A stretch of 64,000 nt of DNA from Solea solea (taxonomy: Eukaryota; Chordata; Actinopteri; Pleuronectiformes; Soleidae), in contig NC_081143.1 in NCBI RefSeq assembly GCF_958295425.1, positions 23,679,281 through 23,743,280 on the forward strand. Reading direction: 5' to 3'. The position numbers and the translations under genes were made by a program. The notes below the pieces were generated by a model that did no database searches, was not told where the DNA came from, and saw only the letters and a list, made by a program, of their open reading frames with translations. This document shows, in pieces, positions 15,950 through 29,300 of this stretch. Every line of letters starts with the position of its first letter. Position 1 is the first letter of the stretch.

Positions 15950-17295
15950 CTAGTTAAACTCCCTCTGAGAGAGGACCGTGCGATAGAGTGACGTGCCTTT
16001 AGCCTGCAAAAAAGTCAGAACCATCTTGTTCTTGGTGACCTCCGCGTGGACAAAGCCCCCCAGCGTCGACGCTTGTCCGGTGAAGAACTTCACCGAACCT
16101 TTGGGATTGTGGTTCCAGTGGCGGATGTCCGGATCCAGGAAGTTTCCGGCGCCACTCACCACGTAGCCTATACCAGACTCTTCAATGTACTGAAGAAGCA
16201 GAGAGGCAGGATTTTAAACTGAGGCTCATATTGAAAACTCACATTAGAAAACACCTACAACAACAAGAAGCCTTCACGTTGGACTCACCTGCAGATTGTG
16301 GTCGTGTCCACAAAGGTACGCTGTGGCCTTGTATTTGAGGAGGAGAGGATGAAGCCTCTGCAGCAGACACTCGGTGGGCCCGTGTTCAGACACGGACCAC
16401 ACGGGGTAATGGCCAGCGACCAACAGGAAGTCCGCCTTGGAGCGGGCCAGTCTCGCCTGCAGCCAGGCCAGCTGACGGTTTGCATCCACCGCATGCAGGG
16501 GACCTCTGGGCTGCTCGTCCAGGAAGTCGTCCGAGTTACCGCACAGCATGATGGTGTCGAGCATGATGATGGTCAGGGTCTTCCCAGTGTTGGGGATGCG
16601 GAAGTTGAGCTCGTAATAATAAGAGGGAAATTTCCTGAGGTAATTGTCGAAAAAAACCAAATCAGTTTTGTGGATTCTTGTATTCTATGATAATTCAGCC
16701 CTTTTAGGTTTCTCCTTACCATCGGTCTGATTTCTGGGTGTAATCAATCTGGGCTTTGACATTCCCAGCATGGTCGTGATTGCCAGCAAGCACATACCAG
16801 GGAATTTTGAGAGACTTCGCCGTGTACACGTACTCAAAGGTGTCCTAATGGGAACATTGAAAACGTTACATCCCCATGCCGCTGCAATCATCCACTGAAC
16901 GGATCAGAGGTCCAACACTGACCTTAAACCGAGGAGAATCCACGCTGTCCACACCTTTGAAGTAGAAGTTGTCGCCAAGGGACAGAACAAAGTCAGCTCC
17001 CATCTGCTCCGCTATTTTGCTCATCTCTCGAGCAGTAGCCTTCTGCACAGCGGTGATGTACGGTGGATAGGGCACGCCACCCCAGTCTCCTATGGCCAGG
17101 AACCTGATGGATGTTCGGTTTTCTTTTGAGGAAACAAGAGAAAATCTCAACAGTCGAGTCTCAGGTACACAAGATAATTTAGGCTGATGTGAAACAACAC
17201 TTACTGCTACTTTCACCCAGGTCTTGGAAGGCAGTGGGGTAACAGTAGGCCACAGAGATGGCAGCAATCCAGATGGATACCAGCGTGAGTGCCAT
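15950..17295 (-). CDS. acp5: Tartrate-resistant acid phosphatase type 5 (complete, 5 coding exons)
   Basis: Secreted or lysosomal purple acid phosphatase with a dinuclear iron centre; it hydrolyses phosphate esters and marks osteoclasts and macrophages. Exons in transcript order: 17295-17205, 17122-16923, 16844-16720, 16634-16289, 16189-15950, all GT/AG with continuous frame, giving 333 aa (human is 325). Residues 1-19 form a signal peptide ([18 protein letters not shown]). Metal-ligand motifs appear in family order: [25 protein letters not shown] and GHDHN. GNSDDF and EHGPTECL also match the family. The last exon begins with [20 protein letters not shown] as in mammalian ACP5. All expected ligands are present, so an active enzyme is likely. 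Whether this is the acp5a or acp5b teleost copy cannot be decided here. Confidence 0.96.
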
Positions 17296-17445
17296 CTTCA
17301 AAGACAAGAAACAGATCCTCAGTTAGCCACCGAGCGAGACACTCTACTGGTGACAGACACGTTCAGCCATAACTGAAAGGAAACTCGTGCATGAGCTCAG
17401 AAGAGGAACATGAAACCTGCGCAATAACCCACAGCTGCAACTTAC

Positions 17446-17500
17446 CACGTACGCCTCTGCTTCCTCTCACCTTCCCACAAACCTTACAACAAAAAAAAAA
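17446..17500 (-). promoter_or_regulatory. acp5: Probable acp5 non-coding first exon
   Basis: On the minus strand, GGCGTACGTG|gtaagttgcag gives a strong donor at 17446/17445. The coding exon at 17295 starts immediately after an acceptor (tgtctttgaag before ATG). The two can be joined into a spliced leader. The exon's 5' border is not visible. Confidence 0.5.
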
Positions 17501-19880
17501 CAACCCAGCATGCCCTCTGGTTCTTTATGCCTAATGGTGACTTGTGATTGGCTGCAGCCTGAAGCTGACACATTCCAGCTGCAGCTGATAGAGGCTAATG
17601 GAAGTAGCCATGAGTGTGAGGCTCAAAGTGTTTGTTATATGTGCTCTTTCATTATCATCTGGTGAAACCCCTCAGCTCTAATAATGTCCATCACGCATCA
17701 CACACACAAGTAAACGTGTCCCTCCTCTCTGAAAACAAACAACATTAAGTGGCATTAGGTGTCACTTTGTGGAGATAATAACGTGAAAGTTAAAACACTC
17801 ACGGCTGACAAACGCTGAGGTGTCTTCAGGATGACCTGACGGGACACTCTCTGTCCTCAGAGTGCTCATCCTCTCCTCCTTTTATCAGCGTCCCAGCAGG
17901 AGGACGAGCCACATGGTTGTTGCTCACACCCTGACTCAGTCTTGGGACTAGAGGGTCATTAGGGCCTCATGTGACCTACAGGGGTTATTATAGCTGTTGT
18001 CCAGACTCCACTTGTTCCACTTCAGTGTTAATCACTTGTTTTCCTCTTTCAGTTAAAAAAAAACAAAAAAACAAAACATGTTTGGGTTATTTGAGAACAG
18101 GAAATACAGCCTGCTGAGTATTCAGCAGCCACTTTATGAGGAACACAGAAGTGATTGTGCACAGGCATACTAGACAAATGCTTACATCCAACACCCCCTT
18201 AATGGAGCCCCTTTACAGCATGTGTAGTGTTGTGCAGCAGCAAAAAACATAAATAAGTGATAAATAAATAGGCCCCACGAGAGCCGGCCCTGATGAAGCC
18301 CCTAAAACTCCATCCACGCTAATATACAGCTCACCACTGCTACATCAAAACTCCTTGGGAGGATCGATGAGGACAACCCCCTGAAAACACACTGACTGAC
18401 CTGCGGGTGGCAGTAATGAGGCCTCTCTCTATCAAAGCCTGCTGAAGTGGATGTCAATGTCAATGTGACATTTATTCATAGTTTTATTCATAGTTTAAAA
18501 CAAAGTGCTTTACAGGCTCCATCAAACAATGAAGTCAGTGAATGAAAGCAGGATAAAACAACATCATTCTCTCATTCCACATGCCCGTCCAACCAGGAAG
18601 CCCAGATTCATCCGAGTTAAAAGCCAAAGAGAAGATTTGGGTCTTTAGCAATGATTTAAACTGAGTAACAATACCAGTAGACTTTAAGTGAGTTGGCACT
18701 GAAGCTTTCTTCATGATTGAAACGAGATCTCCTTAAATGTGAATATTTTCCAGTTTCTTTGCTCCATAATAACAAAGAAATCATTTCAACTGAATCATTT
18801 TGGTTTGTGGACAAAACGAGACATTTGAGAAAATCATTATTTACAGGTTTGACAAACACTGATCAACGTTTTCTGACATTTTATACTCGATTATACAAGA
18901 AAACAATCGACAGATAAATCGATTATGAAAATAATGGTCAGTTGCAGCTCTGGCAGTTTGTTCCAGAGCCTCGGTCACCTTCACTTTTGCATCCGGCTCC
19001 AGGAGAAGCTGGTGAGCTGACCATGTCACTCTGACTGGAGTTGAAAGGTAACATACATAAGGTGGAGCTAGTCCATATAAGATCTTTATAAGATCAACCA
19101 ATAACATCTTAAAATCGAGCCTAAATTGGACGGGAAGCCAGTGATGGGTGTGGTTCCCTTTTCCTCTTCCCAGTTAAAAGACGCCGTAGCTGAAAGAAAC
19201 TTGGTTTTGACAACTGAATTGATTAGTTTGTTGAGTCTCCAAAGCTTTTGGTCAATGAAAGTGAGCTAAAGGGCCAACCATATTGTCCATATCCAGATAT
19301 TGACCAAAAACTACCATCTCTTATGAATAAGCAGATCTGTGACACCTTAAAATATTCTCCATTCATGTGTTTTTATTTGTTGAGGACTAAGTTCTATTCC
19401 ATTAATATATTTTTATATTATGTATATTTTGCAGGCAATTTCTTATATTTTTCTTCAAATGTGCTGCTATAACACACAAAAAGAGTTCCCAATCTCCCGG
19501 TGAAGTACATCTGTTTATTTATGACCTAAATTCACCCTCAGCCCCGGCTTTGCCAAACACATAGCTGGGATATATGGACCGTCTTTATGATACAGTGATA
19601 GCACAATGTGAAGCATATGCCTGCGCTACAGAAGCCATTTCAACGACTCCAGGGTGTTGCAAAACTTTCTCAGTAACACACATGTGAGGAATATCCCTGG
19701 AATTTTGAAGTGAAGCTCAAGTTGACCCGCAATAATTCAAATCCCACTCGGGGCAGCTCCGCTGTGTCCTGAGCTGGCGTATTCAGCTTCAGACGGTTAG
19801 TGCTGAAATATCGGCCATTAAAAATCCTTATTCATGTTCCTGAATCAAAAAAAAAAAAATAAAAAAGTACCCGTCACAAA
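17500..19880. other. Intergenic region between acp5 and ilf3
   Basis: No gene is supported. The interval 17500-18100 is unremarkable. From about 18590 to 19160 lies a dispersed fish repeat, listed separately. Between 19180 and 19880 I see only short open frames without protein character. Confidence 0.5.
18590..19160. repeat. Dispersed teleost repeat with internal hAT-type insertion
   Basis: The outer parts (for example TTGTTCCAGAGCCTCGGTCA at 18959, and ACATCTTAAAATCGAGCCTA near 19104) resemble a dispersed repeat common in fish genomes, as I recall it. Between them, about 18725-18951, lies a reverse-orientation copy of the 'AGGGCTGCAACTAACGATTA' hAT family whose full copy is at 22519-22840. 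Shared pieces include TTTGCTCCATAATAACAAAG and ATAATGGTCAGTTGCAGCTC. Confidence 0.55.
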
Positions 19881-19902
19881 CTCGGCTCCAAAGTAAGAGT
19901 CA

Positions 19903-19908
19903 TTTATT
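19903..19908 (-). terminator. ilf3: Poly(A) signal of the ilf3-like gene
   Basis: The plus-strand TTTATT (minus AATAAA) lies about 415 bases past the ilf3 stop codon, followed by T-rich sequence on the minus strand. An ATTAAA variant also overlaps the stop codon itself. The distal site is the better match. Confidence 0.45.
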
Positions 19909-20322
19909 TTTGAGTTAGTAGAACACTTTGTGACATAAATGGGCAAATCGGTTCAAACAACAAGCAGCATTAAATCCAACCCATACACTAACACAGGACC
20001 AGTATGCTAGAATTTTAAAAAACACTAGAAACCAAGGAAGAGAATTGGATGAGGGCATGTTTTGTTTTGTTTTTTCACAACATGCACATAAGGGCTGTAT
20101 CAGTTAAAAGAAAAGTGGGAGAACCCGAATCTGTCGTCTAAAATTACTTTTCACTGGAGAAAGTAAACAGTTAGGAAACAAAGAAACAGCAAAAAAATAC
20201 ATCACATTTCCTTTTCCCGCTCAGAGGCGATAAAATCTTAAAACGATAAAATCTTTTCACATGAACAGTCAGATTCAGGGGATAAGGGGAGGGGAGAGAG
20301 TCTGTACACGGTTGGGTCATCT

Positions 20323-23300
20323 TTAATAATTCATGTTGTCGTTGTTGTTGCTGTTGCTGTACCCGGTGTACGAGCTCTGGTTTTGTCCTTCGTAGCCCTG
20401 GTACACGTTGTACCCCTGCTGATTCCCCCAGGATGACTGGCTATCCCAGCCTGAGGAAGAACATCACAACCACGAGTCATTTCCTTTCACATTTCTGCGT
20501 TAATCAATTAATAACCAGCGGATTTCCACTTGCTACTCACCATAATTATTATTATACACTTGGCCTCCCGTCACTGAGCTGGGGTAAGCTGTGCTGTACA
20601 TGGAGTAGTTTCCTCCCTGGCCCTCGCTGGAACTCTGCGTCAGCATCTTCTTCTTCTCGTCTCCATAGCCGTAGCTGTAAGGGCTCTCCTGGTCAGCAGG
20701 GGGCGGCATCGACTGGTAGCTCTCTACTTTGATGTCGCTGGAGTCGGGGTTTGCGTTGGAGGAGGGCGGGCAGGCGTACGTGGTGCTGATGCTGCTGCTC
20801 TCGGGGTAAAAGGTGCCGTAACCGGCGCTGCTGTCTGAATCGCTCGATCCAGTGGCTTTGGCTGCGTTGTTACCGTAGAGTTTATCTAAAAAAAAAAAAA
20901 ACAAGACCCAAGACATTTAAAATCATTGTTTAATGTCATTTTAGTTTGCTAAAATTCTTCAAGTGAACTAAACCCACTATTTAATTGAGTTTCTATTTAC
21001 TATTAGAGTTTCATTTGATATTTTTGAAAAGCTAAACCAGCCTTTACCAAGAGATATAGAGTGTGTTTCATAAATGAATCACACGTGCTAATTTATTTAC
21101 TGTTTAATGTCTTGAAACTAGCTTATTTAATCCAAACTAGAATATAATGAAATACCTGCAAATGTTAACATTAGAGAAACTGGAGCCAAATAATATTTTC
21201 TTCATTTTTTTCTGCTTAAAAATAATGACGATTACCAAAATAATTGCCAAATCCTTTCAACCAACGAACAGATGAATACATTCATGAATCCTTTAGGCTC
21301 CTCACAACAGCAGCACAACATAAATATGTTACTGAATGTGGATTTATTCACTCCACTTCAACACTTTCCGTTTTCATGATTTCTTTGTTATTTGGAGCAA
21401 AGAAACCAGAAAATAGAAAACATTCAAGAAACTGAAAAATCACAAAGCTTGTTTTAATTATTAAAACAAAACAAAACACTGAAACCCATTAATCAATTCT
21501 CAAAACAGCTAAATGCAGCAGCTTATTTGCGTGCTAATGACATTTGGAGACGCATCATTCCTGTTGTTATCCAGTTTTTCAGGCACACGCACAAAACGCC
21601 ACGACAACCTCTTGCTTTCACAGTCACAGAGATGAGTAGTGGATACTTACGGTAGCCTGTGCCAGAGCCGCTCTCATAACTGTAGTTGGCTTTTCAAAAT
21701 AATGGAAAGAAACGAGTTCAGTTCAGTTTCCCTCATTGAGTATATGTCGCAGATTTCTTTGTGTGGTTTTCTTACTGTTGTTATAGCTCGGCCCCGAAGA
21801 GAACGGTTTGCCCCGGCCCCTGCCTCGACCTCTGTGGGGACCCCCCCAGCCACGGGAGGCGGAGTCTGAAGGAATTCCACGAATGGTCCCGAAACCTGGG
21901 ATGTGCTGCAGAACATGACACGGTAGAAATTGAATGAGCCGACTGCCACAAAAATCATCGTCAAACATGCAAAGAAACACGAGCTGGACACCGTACCATG
22001 TCGGTGTAGGTGAGCTTCTTCTTTGAGAAGTTTCTGTTGGGGTTCGACAGTCCACTGTCGTCCGGGAACAGCTTCTCCAGAGCAGCGAGGGCAGCGTACG
22101 CCTTCGCCTCCTTCTTATTCGAGCCTCTCCCTTTGAATTTCTGCCCGTCCACCTCCACCTGAGAGACGGGAAACAAGAGGAGATTTGTTTCCTTTTTACA
22201 CTCTGCATACCCGACTTTCTAATATGCTGCGTTTCCATCACGGTACGGCACGGTTTGGAATGGTGAAGCCTTTATTTGGTAGGCCCGACACAACAGACAA
22301 CAATGGAGGACGTCCAGCAGCTCTTTCTGTCCTGCTTGGTTTGAGGCCGTTTGTCTCAACAAGACGTCAGATTAGGCTTAACGTCTGTGCGAAATTTAAC
22401 GTAAGAAAAACGTTACGGAGCAAAGTTTTTCTGTCGGCCAATCAGGTGACTGTCGTGGGTGGAGCCATGTGTACCGTTTTACTCAGGTACCCCAAGGGAA
22501 GGGTATTTTAGTACTATTTAGGGCTGCAACTAACGATTATTTTCATAATCGATTAATCTGTCAATTATTTTCTCGATTAATCGATTAATCGTTTGGTCCA
22601 TAAAATGTCAGAAAGTGTTGATCCGTGTTTCTCCAACCTGGAGAGGACGATGTTCTCAAATGTGTTGTCTTGTTGTCTTGTCTTAAATGATTTCTTTGTT
22701 ACATGGAGCAAAGAAACCAGAAAATATTCACATTTAAGAAGCTGAAAAATCAGAAAAACTCACATTAATTCATTAAAAAGACTCAAAATAGTTGACAATT
22801 CATTTGGCAATTGATTAATCGAGTAATTGTTTCAGCCCTAGTACTATTCCTAATGGAAACGCAAAAAAAAAAAAGGTACCGTACTGCACCAAATGGAACC
22901 GTTCCACTCATTGGAAACAAGGCTTTAGTGAGTTTTCTTATTTGATTCTACAACCGAGGATCAGTCTATGTCCTCACTACCCTGTTATGGTTTTTCGTCC
23001 ACACTACACTCCAATGGAGACTGACTGTATTTGTTATTGGAAAAAAACACTTTAGTCTGGAGACAGGCACAAAATGACGATGCAAGCAGCTGCATTCATT
23101 TATCGATTAGTTCTCACAGGCTCCAACTTGACTATCAGCTGTGAACAGGAAGCTCTGTTACCACTTCCTTTCAATTTCCACCTCGTCATCGGTCTCATAA
23201 TGTAAATCCTTGTTTATATTCACTGCTCACTTATAGCCATAAGTTAAACTTTCTGGAACAACTGCAGAGAACAGCGGTGCCGACTCACCTCCATGACAAA

Positions 23301-26300
23301 GCACTTTTCGTGGGAGCCTCCCGTCTCTGCAGACAGCTCGTACTTCAGGCTGCGACGCTTCTCATTCAGCTCCATCACGGGGTTCTTGCCATGTTTGGTC
23401 AAGATGGGCCCCATGCCGCTCTGTTCAAGTGGCCAAACAACTGTTTAGGTACTAAAAAAAAAAAAGGGCTTTGAATGCAATGATACAGAGTGAGAAGAGC
23501 ATGTGCATACATCTTCTGACGTAGTCGAGGCTGCAGTCGTGTCCTTCGCCGTTCCTTCAACATCCTCAGTGGGTTCTTGTTTTATTTCTGAGCCTGTCGG
23601 GAGACCCAGATCCTGCAGGACCTGTAAATGACCAAAGTTACAAATCGTGTGAGGGAGCCCATTCGTGAATTACAACAGAAACAACCGATGAGCAAAGAAA
23701 AGAAAAGCGAAAAGTCTCTCACCTTGGTGGCCACGTTAAGTTTGGCAGCTCGTTTGGAAGGCCCAGTGGACTCGTAGGTGACCCCGTTCAGGTCCACAGC
23801 CATGGTGAAGACCGGCTCGTGGACTGGACCAGTCTGAGATAGGAGCCGGTACTCGAGGCCAGGTCTGTACTGGTTCAGACGCATCACTGCGTTTATGTTG
23901 AAGTCTTCAGTGACTACAGATAAAAAGACAAAAGAAAAGAAAAGCTTTTTAATATTTGTTGTATTCCCCAAAAATGGATTTAACGCAATCTCTTTTTTAA
24001 GCACACTGAGAAAAAGGCTTTTTTTCTAATACTAATAGTATGGACGTGTGTGTTCATACACATTAAAACTCCACCCAATGTAATTTTGGCGTGATAATCC
24101 AATACAAGCCGTGCACATTTTGACTGTATTTTATCTTTTTATTATTACTTAATATAACCTCACTGGCCACTTCTTTAGACACTCCAGTTCAACTGCATGG
24201 TGGAGATGAACGGCTGAAGGTCAAACCGAGCATCAGATCAGGGGAAGAACGGCGTGTCGTGGTTGTAGGCGTTAGATGAGCTGCTTCTGAGGATTTCACA
24301 AACTGCGGATCTGATGGAATTTTCTTATACGTAAGGTTTACGGAAAATAACGGAATCAGTGAAAATAACTTGTTGATGCCGGAGAATGAAGATATTGGTT
24401 TGAGGTGATAGAACAGGAACAGGAACTGAGATGTGCTGAAGACCATCTCTGAACGCACAACATATCAAACCATCAGACCACACTGGGTGCTGCTTTATTA
24501 TTATTATTATTATTATTATCATCATCATTAGGTACACACGACCTAAAGAAGTGGCTGTTGAGTGTAAATTTTATTATATTATATCTTTTTTTTTTTTGCC
24601 TTATTTGCAAATTCTATTTTCTTTCTTTTTGCACAAATGAACAAATAATAAACCACCATAGAAAAGTGACAGAGGAATGCAGTTCATGAAAAATGTTATG
24701 TATTCAATTTCACAGGGAAATAAATAATAATGACAAGTAACGTGGATAACAGGAAGGATGACATTTGGAACAAACAAACATTAAATTGATGATTATTTAC
24801 AGTAAACTTCTTAAGGACGACTTAAATCTATACAGGCTATCACCTCCCATTATAGTGATAGCCATGCTCCATTATGGTTTTTAAAATGATTTTAGCAGAA
24901 AATAGTAATAATAATAATAATCAAAATAATAATAAAAAATCATGACAAAACCTAAAAATTTCAGAGCAGATAAAATGGTGACACAAGACGAAAAGCAACA
25001 TCTGTCTCCTTCGATGGATTGACACTGAGCAGCCAACTAATAACGTGGTTGATCAGTTTACATGTTGCTAAAAAATAAAACTAATAGACACACATATGTG
25101 CACCAGTGAGTGGTCATCAGATTTGAAAATAAAAACATTAATTTTTTGGGTCATCTTCACATTTCACATCTGCCAGTTACACACAAGTAAAAAAAAGCTC
25201 AGCCTCTGATGATCATTACTGACATGATTTCCTTCCTTTCTGGAACTTGGCGAACTTCCTCGGTTTGCCGTGGAGCTGCGACGCCTTCTCGTCTCTGTCC
25301 AGCTCGTTGTACGGCCTCTTCGCGGGCAGACTGACGGACAGAGCGGGAGGGATCTGGGCTGCGAGACACAAACACAAGGCTTTTGTCACCAAAGCATTAA
25401 ACGGTTCCGTGAACTGCATGGGAATGAGGAAAGACGGCAGACTGCTGCGTGTGTACGTACCTGAGTCTTCTCTGTTGCTGGCACCGAACGATTTCCGTGG
25501 TTTCACAGGTATGTACTCCCTTCCGACAACCTTGTGCATCTGTCCGAACGCACACAGCCTCAAGGCGATCTGAGAAACAGAACACAGAGTCGGATGCTTT
25601 TCCAGGCTTCAGAATCAGGAGTCTGCTTGTTTGTCTTAGCCTCGTGTTACCTGAGCGCTCTGTGTGATGTCCTCGCGCTGCTGCGGAGTTAACTTTTCGG
25701 TGGCATCGACCGGTTCCTTTTCACAGGGATCTTTAATTCCAGGGCCGTCTGTTGCACACGTACAGAAAGAGTTTAGTTCAATACAAAGTCACACCCAGTA
25801 TAGGAACATTTGTGCTTGATGTTGACGAGCTCACCCCGCAGGAGAATTCCAGAGGCAACGCACTCAAACACCCTGCGGAACGCTTCTCCAGCTCCCAGTG
25901 GTCTCTCACACGTAGCAATAGCCTTCTCTACCAGCAGTTCAAGAGGCTGTGTGGAGAAAAGGGAAGCATGGATACACGATTGGTGAAGACGCCGCACCGA
26001 TAACGACGCATTTAGACCTGGTATTAACTTCTGAACTGAGAGATCAAGTCCCACACAGTAAGGCATTCACGAAAAGCCGATTTATCGACGCCAGTGGCAC
26101 AAGTCGGCAAGTCGTGTGTGGTTTTCCCGCTCTCTGATTCAAGAGTTTGGTACCAGGTCGGTGTGTGGAGTGCGGCCGGGCTACGGTCACCACACCACGC
26201 TGGGGTTAGAGGTTCTGAGTGTGGCAGCGGGCAAGTTGGTGGAGTTTCGGACGAGCGGATTATGGGAAAAACTCATCCCAGGGTGCGGACGTAGACCAGA

Positions 26301-29300
26301 CTAGAGCCGGGTGGGAGAGATCTTAAGCACTTCCTGTTGTGCACTTAAAATGACCTGAAAATTCAACGCATGAGCCTTTAATGAGTCCGACTGTACAGAT
26401 GTGTCCATCAGATGTCAACACGTCACAGCACTGCGGTGTGAGCTGTCATGACTGTCAGCTCCAAACGTGACCAACGATCGCCCATCTATGAGGGACACAT
26501 CCCATATTAGGGCAGCCATAATGCACCTTTCAGTTGTTTTAAACCCCAAAGACGACGATTTATTTAAAAACAATACAAAAAGAAGATATAATTATAGGAA
26601 TGTACCAAGTGTTAATGGGGGTGTTTCGAGAGCACCCCTGTTTCCCAGGTAACAGCGCGTCTTCAGAGAACACTCCAGTTTGCATTTCACAGCTCGACTA
26701 CAAACATGGCGTTTCATATAAAAACGGTAAGCTAACTTGTCTGCGTTAGGTTGCTCCGTCCGTTTTGAGTACATGAACATATCAGATTTGGCATATTTCA
26801 ATGTTTTAGTCTAATTATCGTTTCGATTCATTTTATAACTGCAGGCGCACCTGCCCGCAACAACGGCAGCAGTCTATCTGTGTCTCAGTCTCGCTCTGTG
26901 CGAGGACATGCACAGAGCCAAATAATCTAAATATTCCTCAACAGTTCTTGGGCCAATATCACTAGTTGACATAGTATATTTTCGGAAATCATGGGCTATG
27001 ATCTTGCCCAGACGCATGTGATGCAAAACGGTGTCAGAGCCCCCCCCGACAGAACAGATGTTAATACCAGGTCTAAAAACAAAACATCAGGGTTGCTGAC
27101 AGAGCTAGAAACATTCATACAAGACTTTGTCCGACTTAACAACAGTTTCCTCACCCATCCTGTGAGTGGCGTCCAGGTGGGAACACGGTGACACAAGTCC
27201 CTCATGACGCGGATCACAATAACGGCAGAACTCAGGCTGCTGACTTTTGCCTAGAGACACAAACAAAAGCCAGTTCATTCAGGAGCGGACGGCTTCACTG
27301 CGACCTGACCACTGTGCTTTCTGGGTTCTCACAAAAAGGACGCAAACAAAACAAAACAAAAAAAAAAGGTGAGCACAGAACAGTCAGAAGAACCAAGCCT
27401 TCTTCAGATCAACAACTGTTAAACCTCATATTTATAAGAAGTATTAGACACTTGTCTACACTCTTACAAAGTACAGGCGACATTTTAACAAATCTAATAT
27501 GTTGTGTTCATACCAATGATTTATTTAAATCTGTCATTGGTATGAAACAGCAGATCACTCCTCCAACCTTTTCTTAAACAATTAAACTGCGTGACATTTA
27601 AGGATTATAAAAAAAAACACATCAAAAAGGAAAGTTTAAAGCACAGTTTAAGTCTCTAAAAATATAGAGGGAAAAATAAAAAGATGATTCAAAAGGAACA
27701 GTTCAACCTTATGTACAAATAAGGACGTGAATGCAAACCTGGAACCACTTGGCGTGGCGGAGAGACGCCAAGGCAGTAAGGCATTTCTGCCTGTCCAGAA
27801 CGTCCAGCGGATCGTTGACTGTTCGCGTTTCTATTGTCGAGGTGGGGTAAGAAGAAAGAGGTACAGTTTGACCAAGGGGGTTGGCTCTGTCTTGCAGCTC
27901 AGGGAGAAGCAGCTTTCCACAAACCAGCAGCAGGGAAGGGGGGTGGGGGGGGGTTCCCAAAAACCTAAATCCCAACTCCCAACAAACCTGACAGTCACCT
28001 GTCACTGCCACAGTTAACTTCTCACCAGTGTGTAAACGTGAAAGTGAAAAGACTGTCATAAAGACACAATGGTATAACCATACAACATGGTATAGCATGT
28101 TGTCCGTGTCAGTCTAGCGCCCCCTTTCCCTTAGCTGCTCAGGCATGGGTTTGCTGCTTTCCCCTCCTCCTGAGACAGTGTGTCCAGTTGGTCAAAGGTC
28201 CAGCATTCCTAAAAAACTTGACAAACTAAAAGGCAGTCAGTTGTAAATCACAAGCATTTTAAAGAAATCTACACGTCTGCGCCAAACTGCAGCAAAATTG
28301 ATGGAGCGCCTATTTCCAACACTTGATCGAACAGGCTTAAAGTCAAAGACTGGGAAACACAAAGAGCCATACCAGCTTTGTGCGAGTTTTGAGCCGCAAT
28401 CTTAAACAGTACGTACAGTGCTCAGCTACTCTACCGCCAGCAACTTTTACACAAGTCAGCTTATGTACTGGTGAACGAGAGATAAGACGGACTAAAAACT
28501 GTAAAACTCATCAGCAGAAAAGGTTATTGCAAGATACCTACAAACAAAGTTTTGGATTTTTCCATTAGTTTTAGCTTTTATTTCCTGGGGGTGGGTTTTT
28601 ATGGTTTTTTATTACAAATAAAAACCCATAACCCCTAGTAGTCACACAGGTGCACCCTTGGTCCTTATATTATAACAAATAAAGACAAAGCAAAGACAAA
28701 AACTAAGCATATTTCCACTAAAATTGTAGTTTGTTTTGTAAACACCACAAATTAAGGTGTTTTTATTATAATCTAGTTTTTATAAAGGAAATGTTTTTTT
28801 CAATTTAAATTTTCATTCGTTTTCGTTAACTATTAACCTGGTGACAAATGTTAATAACTGTCTCTAATATTCATCTTAAGTAGAACTGTTAACCATTAGT
28901 TACACATATGAAAGTGATAATTAAAAATTAATATTTCTTATAGCAGACAAACCAGTAAACATAATTAGATTTAATTCAACTTATAAAAATTGGTACCCAA
29001 GTTATGTAACCTGACTCTAGTGAAGTAGAATGTACACAATAGTTGTCTAAATTGTTCTTATAATACAATGCGACTCGTCAAACAGTTTAGCTGCGACTAC
29101 AACGACTTTATCTCGATGTACCTGAGCCGTGCAGAGTCAGTAGAGTTGTGCACTTGATCAAATAAAACTGTCTTTTGAAGCTAAAATCCTGATCACAATC
29201 ATGTCATGACCTTAAAAGGTCCAGTGTGTAAAATGTATGTGAAATTATTTTCATTTGGAAGAAGTAAGAAGTAAGAATATTCAGCTGCAACATCGACAAC

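Noticed and set aside
25216..25563. TAA shortly after ilf3 exon 11 read as the end of a truncated protein
   Set aside because: A donor (AAATCAT|gtcagt) lies just before it and keeps the frame into dsRBD1. The stop is intronic.
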